Under the pieces are notes generated by a model that saw nothing but the letters and a program-made list of their open reading frames with translations, was not told the origin of the DNA and searched no databases. The translations under genes and the position numbers were made by a program. Positions 1 through 10,381 of a DNA stretch of 64,000 nucleotides are shown here, piece by piece; position 1 is the stretch's first letter, and each line of letters starts with the position of its first letter. The stretch comes from an uncultured Granulosicoccaceae bacterium (lineage in GTDB: Bacteria; Pseudomonadota; Gammaproteobacteria; Granulosicoccales; Granulosicoccaceae), in contig CALFCF010000051.1 of the NCBI GenBank assembly GCA_937951345.1, positions 62,001 through 126,000 on the forward strand, read 5' to 3'.

Positions 1-249
1 CGATCAGCCGGAGATATACTGTTCAATCCGTATGTATTCGGCGGCTTGATCGTCATGGTAATAAGCATGGCAAGCCACTTGATCGTGTTGTCGCGCGTCG
101 ACATCAGCTTTGCCTATCCCTTTCTGGGATTATCATTTGTACTTATTACGGTGTACGGTGCATTCGTTCTATCAGAGCCTTTGAATATCTGGAAAATCGC
201 GGGTGTGGTTTTTATCGTTCTAGGCGTCAGTATGGTTGCGCAGAGTTAG
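1..249 (+). CDS. DMT/EamA- or SMR-like membrane transporter, C-terminal part (5' end outside window)
   Basis: Frame open from base 1; hydrophobic helices with the ...YGAFVLSEPLNIWKIAGVVFIVLGVSMVAQS ending typical of DMT transporters. Confidence 0.6.
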   Translation, partial: RSAGDILFNPYVFGGLIVMVISMASHLIVLSRVDISFAYPFLGLSFVLITVYGAFVLSEPLNIWKIAGVVFIVLGVSMVAQS

Positions 250-271
250 TAAATACAGACTTTATAAAAAA

Positions 272-1243
272 ATGAAACATATTATTTTTGGTGGTGACGG
301 ATTTCTCGGCACAGAGCTGACGAAGAAGCTTGTCGAGCGGGGCGAAGCTGTGTTGATCGCTGATATAAATAAAAGCGAAAGCAGTGGCATCTACTCTTTA
401 GCCGGAGTAACCCACATGACGATTGACGTAACTGATCGCTCGCAACTCGAAAATGTACCGACAGACGCTGACGATGTTGTTTATCACTTCGCAGCTAAAT
501 TGCTTGTTCCCATCATGCCGAGACACAAGCGTAAAGACTATTTCTGGCAATCGCTTTATGTCGGGACTCAAAATGTGCTTGAATTTATGGCATCACGAGG
601 GCTGGCAAACCTCGTCTACTACACAACAGACATGGTGTACGGCCGAACAGTCACTAACCCACGACCTGAATCACATCCCCGCGTACCTCTCGGCCCCTAC
701 GGTGAAGCAAAGTACCAGACAGAACTTCTGTGTGAATCCTATAGAGAAAAAGGTATGAATATACCGATATTCAGACCACGTTTGATTATCGGACCGGGCC
801 GTTTAGGTATTCTTGAAAAACTGTTCAAACTAATCGATAAAAATCTGCCGGTTCCAATGATTGGTAACGGCCATAATTTCTATCAATTCATTTCAGTAGC
901 CGATTGTGCGGAAGCTTGTCTGGCAGCAGTTGAACACGATTTTCCAAATGCTGAATTCAACCTAGGATCTACGAATCCGCCCACAGTCAGAGAACTTTTG
1001 GGTGGACTTATCGATCACGCGGGCAGTAAATCGATTCTGCTCCCCACACCCGCCTTCGCGGTTAAAGCATCGCTGGCACTTTTGGATAGAATAGGTATGC
1101 CACTGATGGACCCCGAGCAGTATCTTATCGCCGATGAAACATGCGTTCTCGATTGTTCACAAGCCGCCAAAATGATCGGTTGGGAACCGAGCGAAGACGA
1201 TACTTCCATGTTGATCGCAGCATACGATACTTATGAAAAGTAA
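272..1243 (+). CDS. NAD-dependent epimerase/dehydratase (extended SDR)
   Basis: N-terminal GGDGFLGTEL Rossmann motif and YGEAKYQTE active-site YxxxK; likely start ATG 272 (ORF opens at 236). Confidence 0.85.
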   Translation: MKHIIFGGDGFLGTELTKKLVERGEAVLIADINKSESSGIYSLAGVTHMTIDVTDRSQLENVPTDADDVVYHFAAKLLVPIMPRHKRKDYFWQSLYVGTQNVLEFMASRGLANLVYYTTDMVYGRTVTNPRPESHPRVPLGPYGEAKYQTELLCESYREKGMNIPIFRPRLIIGPGRLGILEKLFKLIDKNLPVPMIGNGHNFYQFISVADCAEACLAAVEHDFPNAEFNLGSTNPPTVRELLGGLIDHAGSKSILLPTPAFAVKASLALLDRIGMPLMDPEQYLIADETCVLDCSQAAKMIGWEPSEDDTSMLIAAYDTYEK

Positions 1244-1256
1244 CGCCAAGGCACAG

Positions 1257-1697
1257 TTACAATAACGTTTGCAACGTTCTAACTGACATCCAGATATAAG
1301 TAAGCACAGCGAATGTACAAATCGCTGAAAAGGTCGTCAACACTCCCAACAGAGGGCGGGCAATCCAGCCAAGTAATCCGATAGACACAACAAAAAGGCA
1401 AAAGCCTGTGGTAGCACACCGGGTACCAATCAATCGAATTTTAGCCAGTAGCGCACTTGCCTCGTCACTTAAATTCTCTGCGTTCGCAATTTCAATGGTT
1501 AGTCGCACTTCAGTATAGAGAGCCACCATAAAGAACATAGTTGTTATCACCAGCAGATAGAACACTATCTGTGACATAGGGTCCCGCAATCCTCTGCGAA
1601 GTATATGAATTGCAACGGTGATTGAAAATCCAGCCATCAGACCGCTTAGAAAAGCAACCTGACCTGTACCGAGTTCCGCCAGCGCCGAAGTAAACAT
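1257..1697 (-). CDS. hypothetical membrane protein
   Basis: 146-aa ORF with about four hydrophobic segments. Confidence 0.5.
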   Translation of the reverse strand: MFTSALAELGTGQVAFLSGLMAGFSITVAIHILRRGLRDPMSQIVFYLLVITTMFFMVALYTEVRLTIEIANAENLSDEASALLAKIRLIGTRCATTGFCLFVVSIGLLGWIARPLLGVLTTFSAICTFAVLTYIWMSVRTLQTLL

Positions 1698-1879
1698 GTT
1701 GAATCCTACAAATCGAATGGATTATCGAGACTTTCAGTCATATAAATTGCGCATCTACCCCTACCCTGTACCATCGCTTTAAGCATATACGACAAGAAGG
1801 TATTATCACAGGTATCCAACTTTTTATTGTAACCGCTCAGTGATGAATGCCAATTACCAATATTGTAGTTCGATAAACA

Positions 1880-2374
1880 ATGCGTGAGTCAGTCGATCAA
1901 ATTGACGCGAATTGGATACCTGATGACACAGCGACGCTTGTTTTCGTTATTTGCGATAAGCAGGTATTGCTGATACGCAAAAAGCGAGGGCTCGGCGCGG
2001 GAAAAATAAATGGACCGGGTGGCAAGCAGGAAGCTGGTGAAACACTGCTGGAATGCGCTGTTCGCGAGATCATGGAGGAGGTAAGAATAACCGTGTTTAA
2101 CGCAGAAGCCAGAGGCATCCTGCGGTTTCAATTTATTGACGGCTATAAAATGGAAATGCATATCTTCGTCTCTACTTCCTTCGAAGGAGAACCACAGGAA
2201 ACAGACGAAGCCTTACCGTTTTGGTGCGACCTGTCATCGCTGCCGTTGGATCAGATGTGGGCTGATGATGAATTCTGGTTGCCACACGTGCTTGACGGTT
2301 GCCATGTCAACGGAAAGTTTCTATTCGACGGTGATCAATTGGTCGATAAAAATGTTCACCTGACATTCCCCTGA
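1880..2374 (+). CDS. NUDIX hydrolase (MutT/8-oxo-dGTP diphosphatase-like)
   Basis: Nudix box GKQEAGETLLECAVREIMEEVRI. Confidence 0.85.
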   Translation: MRESVDQIDANWIPDDTATLVFVICDKQVLLIRKKRGLGAGKINGPGGKQEAGETLLECAVREIMEEVRITVFNAEARGILRFQFIDGYKMEMHIFVSTSFEGEPQETDEALPFWCDLSSLPLDQMWADDEFWLPHVLDGCHVNGKFLFDGDQLVDKNVHLTFP

Positions 2375-2588
2375 TTTCAGTCCGTTCTGAAACTGCCCTG
2401 ATCAACTGCTATACAACCATGAAATAAATTGCGAGGCTGGAACCTCGCGGCCTACAAGCTGTTACACAATGTTGCAATGTACCGGTTTTTGCGTTGTGCT
2501 CCCCAATAACCAGACTCGCAAGCGCCGCTGACATAAGTCAAGCACACCGGTTGACCGCTACTACGCTATATCAATCGGAAAATCTGCA

Positions 2589-4235
2589 ATGAAAATCGGT
2601 CTCTTTCACGGCTATAACCTGGGCGGCTCGGGGAGCAACGAATACACGCGTTACCTCGCTCAAGCATTGATAAATGCCGGCGCCGAAGTTCACTTGATCT
2701 GTCGCGAACCGGAAGCAGAATCACTGGGTTTTGTAGACATCGCGATTCGCTACAGTGGAAGCGGCGAAGCAGAACGCCTGTTCGATTATTCTAAAGAGCC
2801 AGCCGGTAACAACGATACTCTGTGTTATTTGCACGAAATGCCACTCGGTTCTGTGACACCGGTATACGTGACCGATAAACAGCGAGAAGGCGTCGTTAAG
2901 TCTTTTTCCAATTTGACTGACGAAGAATTACAAGAGTACGACGATGTATCTTGTTCTGCTTTGCGTAGAATCCTCAACGATTACCCGCTAGACATTCTGC
3001 ATTGCAACCACGTGACCTATCAGCCGCAAATCGCAGAAAAAATTTGCGTAGAAACTGCCACTCCGTATTTGATCTACCCACATGGCAGCGCGATCGAGTA
3101 TACCGTTAGAACAGATGAACGCTATTTCAACAAAGTACGCGAGTCGATTCAACTGACAGACGGTTTGATTATTGGTAACAATGAAGTCAGAAACCGGATA
3201 ATTTCACTCTACCCGGAACTCGAGCAGCTGATTCTGGAAAAATCCGATATCGTCGGTGTTGGTGTTGATACAAATCTCTTTACCGATTGCCCGCACAGTG
3301 AGCGCCAGGCATCACTCGATACGATGTGTCAGTTACCAATCTCCGGTGGCAAGAGCGCCGAGCTAACCCACGAACTTCAAGCACGTCTGGATAAAGGTGA
3401 GCTCGATGCGGTGACCGACTACCGGAATGCCTACGTTCAAAAGCTAGCCGATGATAACGCCACAGAGAAATTGTCCAGCATCGATCTTGACAAGCCGTTA
3501 CTGCTATTCGTCGGCGCGTTAACCGCTGGTAAAGGACTGCAGGGGTTACTTTGCGCTATGAGCATGGCGCTTCGAAACAATCCGGATATACAGCTCGCGA
3601 TCGTAGGTGCAGGCGCTTACAGAGAATCTCTTGAGGGATTTATTCATTTACTATCGACCCGTGATCGCGAATTGCTTGATGTCATGGCATCTCAGGGTTT
3701 CGACCTCGACTTCAGTGACATGACCGGCGGTTGGGAAGATGTGCAATTCGCCCTTGCTAACCATGCAGACGATATCCTGGCATCTTCCGAGCTGTTGAAA
3801 GAGCGTGTACATTTTATCGGTCGACTGAACCACGACGAATTAAAGTATCTGTTCCCGATCGCGGACCTGGCTGTATTCCCATCAGTGGTACCCGAAGCCT
3901 ATCCATTGGTATTGATGGAATCGTTGTCCAACGGAGTACTGCCAATGGTTTCCTACTTCAGCGGATTTACCGACGGTATCGACGAACTGGAAGATGTCAT
4001 ACCTGGCAGTCTGCTGCAGTTCATGCGTATACCGATGGATCCGACGCAGCGTATAACGACGATGGCGAAGAATCTGGAATCGCTTCTTGCGAGTCCCGAG
4101 TTGCAGACAATAAAACCGCAACTAAGAAAAGTCGCCTGCGAGCGTTATGACTGGAAGCTACGCGCAGAACAAATGATTGTCGGCTATCAGCGGGTTATTG
4201 ATCGAAGCAATGCGGCGCAGCGTAAGGCAGCGTAA
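2589..4235 (+). CDS. glycosyltransferase family 4-like
   Basis: N-terminal GYNLGGSGSNEYTRYLAQAL, LLFVGALTAGKGLQGLL and C-terminal PSVVPEAYPLVLMESLSNG motif. Confidence 0.85.
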   Translation: MKIGLFHGYNLGGSGSNEYTRYLAQALINAGAEVHLICREPEAESLGFVDIAIRYSGSGEAERLFDYSKEPAGNNDTLCYLHEMPLGSVTPVYVTDKQREGVVKSFSNLTDEELQEYDDVSCSALRRILNDYPLDILHCNHVTYQPQIAEKICVETATPYLIYPHGSAIEYTVRTDERYFNKVRESIQLTDGLIIGNNEVRNRIISLYPELEQLILEKSDIVGVGVDTNLFTDCPHSERQASLDTMCQLPISGGKSAELTHELQARLDKGELDAVTDYRNAYVQKLADDNATEKLSSIDLDKPLLLFVGALTAGKGLQGLLCAMSMALRNNPDIQLAIVGAGAYRESLEGFIHLLSTRDRELLDVMASQGFDLDFSDMTGGWEDVQFALANHADDILASSELLKERVHFIGRLNHDELKYLFPIADLAVFPSVVPEAYPLVLMESLSNGVLPMVSYFSGFTDGIDELEDVIPGSLLQFMRIPMDPTQRITTMAKNLESLLASPELQTIKPQLRKVACERYDWKLRAEQMIVGYQRVIDRSNAAQRKAA

Positions 4236-4589
4236 GTATGATGGCTCGTTTTCGAGCAGGTTGTTTTTATAAGGCTACACTTGTCCGAGAAATAGCTGCA
4301 AGTATTCCACCGCAAATTCTGGAATCGATCTGATTAAAAACAACAAATCAAACTAGCATTAGTTTTCCATCAATGCTGTTGGTTTGGGTGTATAGTGACA
4401 CAGACACTGCGGTGATATGGATCAACGTATCCGCGCGTTATCCCACAAAATTCCTTGACTATTTAAGATATTTTTGACTCGACGACACTTAACCTTTAGA
4501 GTTTAAGGGTATTTTCGTTGGAGGCATGCAGTTGTATCGTTGTAAATATGTTTACCGACAACTATATTCTCGTAGTTGCGCATCTCTTT

Positions 4590-4649
4590 CGTATCTTCTC
4601 GCGTATCTTCTCGCGTATCTTCTGGCGTATCTTCTGGCGTATCCTTTTG
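4590..4649. repeat. 12-bp tandem repeat, about 5 units (CGTATCTTCTSG)
   Basis: cgtatcttctcg cgtatcttctcg cgtatcttctgg cgtatcttctgg cgtatccttttg. Confidence 0.9.
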
Positions 4650-4882
4650 CGCATCCCTCATGTAACTATAAATTCCGTTTTTTAGATCCCCCCACTTTAA
4701 CTAGATTTCATACATTCATGCGTCCTCGATGATAGTGCTATCGAAACACAGTCCATTAATTACTTCCAACTAGATGTAAGCTAACCATATCTTCTACTTT
4801 AGGACAAATAGCAACTCTATTTGTATTTACGACAGAATACGAGGTTAGCTAGTAGTTACCACAGACAATAGATGTAAATGTC

Positions 4883-5584
4883 ATGAGAGTAGCTTTAGCA
4901 ACGGGATTCTATAACCATCCAGCCTATCATTCGCAGGTGGCAAATTGGCAGGCAACGGGGCGTATCCATCACGAAGCGGTTGACAATTTTGAATCGCTTT
5001 TTCACAATTTAAATCAATCGAAATATGATCTGGTTTTCCTTGGACTAGACCACGCCCCGCTTAGTCCGCTGTTGGAAGTAATCGTACGGGAATACAGCAA
5101 TTTGGAATCATTGCCAATTCTCGTAGCTCTCACTCAGCAATACAGCTGTTGCATACGTTCTGATCTACTGTTATCAGGTGCCGACTGGGTTCTTGAATTA
5201 AACGACGATCAACTAGTGGTTAGTGCAAGAATTGATGCCGTTCTCCGCAGGTGTCGTAAGAGCTATGAAAGCCAGGTATTCGACTTCCCGCCCTATCGTT
5301 TGAACAAAGGATCTATGGAGATCCAATATAATGGGCACACAAAATATTTGTCCAAGCTGGAATTTCGCTTATTAGAGTACCTGTTTATTCATCGCGACGT
5401 ACCACACTCCAGAGATCTGCTTATGCACAAGGTGTGGGGTCGACCATATTACGAAAGTGATCGACGCGTGGATACAAAGATGAGTCATTTACGGACACGG
5501 CTGAATCTTGATGGAAGCTTTGGATGGAAACTGGAGGCAGATCGTAAAGAGCGAGGATACAGATTGAATAGAGTGGTTATATGA
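4883..5584 (+). CDS. OmpR-type winged-helix response regulator with atypical receiver domain
   Basis: C-terminal LSKLEFRLLEYLFIHRD...VDTKMSHLRTRL...RGYRL is Trans_reg_C-like; N-terminal receiver-like half. Confidence 0.8.
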   Translation: MRVALATGFYNHPAYHSQVANWQATGRIHHEAVDNFESLFHNLNQSKYDLVFLGLDHAPLSPLLEVIVREYSNLESLPILVALTQQYSCCIRSDLLLSGADWVLELNDDQLVVSARIDAVLRRCRKSYESQVFDFPPYRLNKGSMEIQYNGHTKYLSKLEFRLLEYLFIHRDVPHSRDLLMHKVWGRPYYESDRRVDTKMSHLRTRLNLDGSFGWKLEADRKERGYRLNRVVI

Positions 5585-5957
5585 CGGAGTTGGTTAGCCG
5601 GAGTGTTTTTTGATTTACTTTGCCATGCTACGGGAAACCCGCAATGAAAAAGATGGCGAGCTGAGAACGTTTCTTCCGAAGAAATACGTTCTTTTAAGCA
5701 GCAACATGAAATAAATATTACTGACTCGCTACCGCCCGCTTTGGCCACGCAGCAGGCACCCCCTATTCTGACTAAGACGGTTAGAGCCGCTGCCCAAAGC
5801 CGCCATTCGTAGTTCGTAGCGTTTCAGAAAAATTTATAGCAGAAAGCACAAGTCGATTGAATATTAGCTCTGTGTGAAACAAGTTGGTATATAGCTTTAA
5901 GAAAAGCTACTCACAGCCGAGTAAGGTTGATATGACGTGTCCATATCCTAGGTTTCC

Positions 5958-6287
5958 GTGAAAAGGCCTGACCCTTCGAAAACGCCTGGCACAGTACAAA
6001 GGTCTGACAAAGGCGGGTGGGTAATGCTCTCGGCAATTATCCCGGTATTTTTATTCTACCTGGGTGCGGTAGCGTTAAGTGACTTTGGTGCGCCTGCTGT
6101 TTTGACCAAAGTCCTCGGTCTCCTGTGTTTGATAGCTGTGGTGATCTTAATGATCAGCGGTATGCTGATGATGCGTTGTCCACTTTGCAACTACCTGAAT
6201 GCCGGCCGGTATCCATTTGGAACGGTTGTGCCTTACTGCAGGGGATGTGGTGTTGAATTCACCGAACGGCGATACAAGCTTTGGTAG
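5958..6287 (+). CDS. small membrane protein with C-terminal zinc ribbon
   Basis: Two hydrophobic segments then CPLCNYLNAGRYPFGTVVPYCRGCG. Confidence 0.6.
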   Translation: MKRPDPSKTPGTVQRSDKGGWVMLSAIIPVFLFYLGAVALSDFGAPAVLTKVLGLLCLIAVVILMISGMLMMRCPLCNYLNAGRYPFGTVVPYCRGCGVEFTERRYKLW

Positions 6288-6453
6288 CCAGGTATGTGGC
6301 AAGCCAGGCGACGCTTCGCCGTGAGTCAGCAGTGCTAGATGACGTTAGATCGGCTTAATTCTAACCGGCTCCGGTAGGAACTTAAGCGGACATATATTCA
6401 GATGAAGTCACACATCGCTTGTTGCAGCAAGCGCCTACTTTTACAGCCTAAAT

Positions 6454-7716
6454 CTAATTCTGATAATCCCTTTCATCGGCAATTACCAATCCGTCGTTCG
6501 GAAAAGATTCGTTTGCAATAACCACCTCGCCTTTCAGCTTGAGTATGCGCTGCATGTCATTCGCTAACGCAGGCGTGTCTACCGCATCCGGATGATCAGC
6601 CTCTATCTGCAATGTCATTTTATCTGCATCGCCCTCTCGGGTGACGACAAGTCGCGCACGCCTGATACCCGATTGCGATTGTGCTAGTTCATCGATCTGT
6701 TTCGGATCAACAAACATCCCTTTGATTTTGGTGCGTTGATCTGCTCTGCCCATCCAGCCTTTGATTCGCAGATTGGTCCGACCACAGGGCGAAGGCTCAT
6801 CAATGACTGCTGAGAGATCACCGGTGCCAAAGCGGATCAGCGGGTAAGATTTATTAAAACAGGTAACAACCAGTTCGCCGACCTCACCGGCTTTGACGGG
6901 TGTATCAGTTCCCGATCGCACAATTTCTACAATAAGATTTTCATTGCAAATCATACCCGGGACGATCTCGCCATTTACCGTTGTCTCATACGCAATAACA
7001 CCCAGATCGGCAGTCGCATAACATTGCATCACTCGGATGCCGCGTGACAGGTACTCATCACGTAACGTCGGGAAAAGCGCGCCGCCCGAGACCATGCCGG
7101 TTTTTATCGACGACAACGGCATATTCATCTCGTCTGCACGATCAAGCAGCACCTTCAAATAATCCGGTGTGCCTGCGTATACATCCGGTTGATAGAAATG
7201 CGCAGCTTCAACCTGCGCATCTGTGCCACCGACGCCCGCCGGGAACACAAGACAACCGAGCGCAATCGCACCCTGATCCATAATAAATCCGCCGGGGGTC
7301 GTATGATAGGAGAACGCGTTATGCACCTTGTCACCTGGACGTATACCTGCCGCATGCATCGCGCGTGCAACCTGCCAGGGGTCAGAACCGGGTGCCTGGG
7401 GCTCCCATACCGGCCCCGGTGACATAAACATGCGTGTACCTGCACCCGCTTCTATCCCTGACAGATCTGCAAAACCGCCAAATGGCGGGTTGTTCTGTTG
7501 AGCCAGTTGCAATTCAGGCTTGCGTAAGACCGGTAAGGACGACAACGCATCACGCGTGTTAATCGTTGATGTAGAGATCTGAGTGAGGCGCTCAGCATGA
7601 CCGGGACAATGGGCTTTAGCGTGATCAAGGAGTTCAGGCAGTCGCTGGAATAAGTCCGTTTCTCTGTCAGCCGGGACTCGCGTTTCAAGTGAATCAAAAT
7701 TGACTGCGTTGTTCAA
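6454..7716 (-). CDS. phenylacetate-CoA ligase (PaaK)-like AMP-forming ligase
   Basis: LIRFGTGDLSAVIDEPSPCGRTNLRIKGWMGRADQRTKIKGMFV pattern of the PaaK family; last gene of an ABC transporter operon. Confidence 0.85.
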   Translation of the reverse strand: MNNAVNFDSLETRVPADRETDLFQRLPELLDHAKAHCPGHAERLTQISTSTINTRDALSSLPVLRKPELQLAQQNNPPFGGFADLSGIEAGAGTRMFMSPGPVWEPQAPGSDPWQVARAMHAAGIRPGDKVHNAFSYHTTPGGFIMDQGAIALGCLVFPAGVGGTDAQVEAAHFYQPDVYAGTPDYLKVLLDRADEMNMPLSSIKTGMVSGGALFPTLRDEYLSRGIRVMQCYATADLGVIAYETTVNGEIVPGMICNENLIVEIVRSGTDTPVKAGEVGELVVTCFNKSYPLIRFGTGDLSAVIDEPSPCGRTNLRIKGWMGRADQRTKIKGMFVDPKQIDELAQSQSGIRRARLVVTREGDADKMTLQIEADHPDAVDTPALANDMQRILKLKGEVVIANESFPNDGLVIADERDYQN

Positions 7717-7935
7717 AAAAGTCTCCTGTCTGCTAATTTACAAACGCCCGTGCTTCACTCGCTGTAAATAGGAAAAGCGAATAACGACAATAATGTACAA
7801 CAGTGATTACTAAATACACTCACTACCAACAACGGTTATCCTTAACAATGGCGACCGTTACACGCAACTGAATATCAGAACAGGTGTGTAGCAAGATTGG
7901 CAGATCTCGCACAACAAGATCCTATTGAATGCTTC

Positions 7936-8793
7936 TTATGACAACCAGCGCTTACGCCGTCGATAGCTTCTGACGTTACGGAAGCCGCGCTTACCCTCTT
8001 CGGCAACCCCGAGGTAGAACTCACGCACATCCGGATTTTCGCGCAAATCGCTCGCAGATCCATCCATCACAACGCGACCCGATTCCAGAATGTAGCCGTA
8101 GTGCGCGTATCGTAGCGCGATGTTTGTGTTTTGCTCTGCTAACAGAAACGACACCCCTTCTTGTTCATTAAGGCGTTTTACAATCTCAAAAATCTCCTCG
8201 ACTAACTGCGGGGCTAAACCCATGGAAGGTTCATCAAGCAGAATTGTTTCAGGACTGGACATCAAGGCCCGGCCGATCGCACACATCTGCTGTTCACCGC
8301 CCGAAGTATAGCCCGCCTGTGATTTACGTCGCTCTTGCAGACGCGGGAAATACTCATAAACCATTTCAAGGTCTTTGTTTACAGCCGCTTTACCATCGCT
8401 GCGCGTGTAGGCGCCGGTAAGGAGATTATCCTCAACGGTCAGATGCTCGAAACAATGCCGCCCTTCCATAACCTGAACCACACCTTGCTTGACCAGATCA
8501 GACGGACTGAGATTAGTGATCGAGTTGCCGCGATACTGGATGCTGCCTTTTGTCACAAGGCCTCGCTCAGAGTGCAGTAGATTCGAAACAGCTTTCAGTG
8601 TTGTTGTTTTGCCCGCGCCATTACCGCCCAGCAAAGCAGTGATACCACCTTTAGGCACAGACAAGCTGACACCCTTTAGTACCAGTATCACGTGGTTGTA
8701 AATCACCTCGATATTGTTTATTTCGAGTAGCGATTCAGCAGCCGTAGCGGCACCTTGTTGCGAGTCGTTTTCGACGGTGGCGGCCTGATCCAT
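7936..8793 (-). CDS. branched-chain amino acid-type ABC transporter ATP-binding protein (LivF-like)
   Basis: Walker A GGNGAGKTT, signature YTSGGEQQM, Walker B TILLDEP. Confidence 0.92.
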   Translation of the reverse strand: MDQAATVENDSQQGAATAAESLLEINNIEVIYNHVILVLKGVSLSVPKGGITALLGGNGAGKTTTLKAVSNLLHSERGLVTKGSIQYRGNSITNLSPSDLVKQGVVQVMEGRHCFEHLTVEDNLLTGAYTRSDGKAAVNKDLEMVYEYFPRLQERRKSQAGYTSGGEQQMCAIGRALMSSPETILLDEPSMGLAPQLVEEIFEIVKRLNEQEGVSFLLAEQNTNIALRYAHYGYILESGRVVMDGSASDLRENPDVREFYLGVAEEGKRGFRNVRSYRRRKRWLS

Positions 8794-8885
8794 GAAGAAA
8801 AAGAAAATTCAGTAAGTGAGTGAGCACAAGGTGTATGTCGAATTGAACCTAAACATACACTGATCAAATTATCAAAAATTCAAGA

Positions 8886-8921
8886 AACTACCCAATGCAA
8901 CCGAAGCTGCATCGGGTAGTT
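8886..8921 (-). terminator. stem-loop downstream of the substrate-binding protein gene (terminator or mRNA-stabilising hairpin)
   Basis: aactacccaatgca-accgaagc-tgcatcgggtagtt, 13/14 paired; T-rich on the minus strand. Confidence 0.6.
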
Positions 8922-8994
8922 ATCATCAGTACTACAATCATCAATACCAGAAGAACATCAAAACAGACTAAAGACTGCTACCTAAAACGTCAGG

Positions 8995-10296
8995 CTAGCC
9001 GCACTTGCGCGCTTCGATGTTATTTTCACCGGCAAAAGCATCACTGTCTTCAGTGATCAGTGCAGATATGACATCCATATCCGATGGTTCGAATTCGCTG
9101 ATGAGCTTCCAGGTACCTGCATTCGCATCCCACTGCTGTACCGCGCCGAGACCCGGGCCGCCGTGATTGTCGCAACTAACATTGAACTCGGGACCAAAGG
9201 CAGACATACCAGCAGATGCCATGATGTCCGATGTGATCTCAAGCGCTTCCATACCATCGCGCATCATTTCTGATGTAATGTCAGCGGTACCGTGAATTTC
9301 CTGCGCTTTCTTCACAGCCTCGACTGTCAGGAAGCCTGCGTAGAGTCCGCGGTTGTACAACACAGTGCCAACTTGATCGCCGTTACCTGCAGCTTTTCCT
9401 GCATCGACGACATATTTTTTCAAATCTTCAAACACCGCGTATTCGGTACCGACCTGATGGAAGGTTAATGCTTTATATCCATTGGCCTTGGCACCGGCTG
9501 GAATAACATCGTTCTCAGAGCCTGACCACCAGACGCCAATGAAGTTTTCCATCGGGAAACGGATATTCGCGGCTTCCTGAATAGCCACCTGATTCATAAC
9601 ACCCCAGCCCCACATAACCACATAGTCGGGACGTTCACGGCGTATTTGCAGCCACTGGGATTTCTGTTCCTGTCCCGGGTGATCAACCGGAATCAGCGTC
9701 AGGTCATAACCGTGTTTGGCCGAGAGCTCCTCAAGGGTACGGATAGGCTCTTTACCGTAAGCAGAGTTGTGATAGACCAGCGCAATCTTCTTACCTTTTA
9801 TATCACCGTCATTCTCGGAAAGGATGTGATTAACGGCGTGAGAAGCACCGTTCCAGTAATTGGCCGGATAATTAAAAATATGGCTGAAGACCGTACCGTT
9901 GGCTGCAGACGTGCGCCCGTAACCCATGGAGTGAATCGGAATACCATCCGCCGTGGCTTTCGGTATCAGCTGGTAGGTGATACCCGTTGATAACGGGTGG
10001 TAGACCAATGCACCTTCACCTTTTGTGGATTCGTAGCACTCCACACCTTTTTGCGTGTTGTAACCAGTTTCACATTCCAGAATGCGGGCTTTAACACCAC
10101 CAACACCGCCATCACGCTCGTTAACCAGCGTCATGTAGTCCGCGTAACCATCAGCATAAGGTATACCGTTAACCGCGTAGGGGCCGGTTCGATAGCTCAG
10201 TGACGGAAAGACCAAATCTGCGGTTGCAGGTGCAGACATCAACACCCCTGCACCACCTACGGCTATCGCCAGCAGCGTCGCTTTTAATTTTTTCAT
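8995..10296 (-). CDS. branched-chain amino acid-type ABC transporter substrate-binding protein
   Basis: Signal peptide MKKLKATLLAIAVGGAGVLMSAPATA; periplasmic-binding-protein type I pattern; next to LivHMGF-like genes. Confidence 0.9.
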   Translation of the reverse strand: MKKLKATLLAIAVGGAGVLMSAPATADLVFPSLSYRTGPYAVNGIPYADGYADYMTLVNERDGGVGGVKARILECETGYNTQKGVECYESTKGEGALVYHPLSTGITYQLIPKATADGIPIHSMGYGRTSAANGTVFSHIFNYPANYWNGASHAVNHILSENDGDIKGKKIALVYHNSAYGKEPIRTLEELSAKHGYDLTLIPVDHPGQEQKSQWLQIRRERPDYVVMWGWGVMNQVAIQEAANIRFPMENFIGVWWSGSENDVIPAGAKANGYKALTFHQVGTEYAVFEDLKKYVVDAGKAAGNGDQVGTVLYNRGLYAGFLTVEAVKKAQEIHGTADITSEMMRDGMEALEITSDIMASAGMSAFGPEFNVSCDNHGGPGLGAVQQWDANAGTWKLISEFEPSDMDVISALITEDSDAFAGENNIEARKCG

Positions 10297-10381
10297 TCGT
10301 GATCCTCTCTATTTTTTCTCTGCTCATTAAATTATCTGACAATCAACCCGTCAGTAGGAACCTGCCGGGAAGATATTGCTG

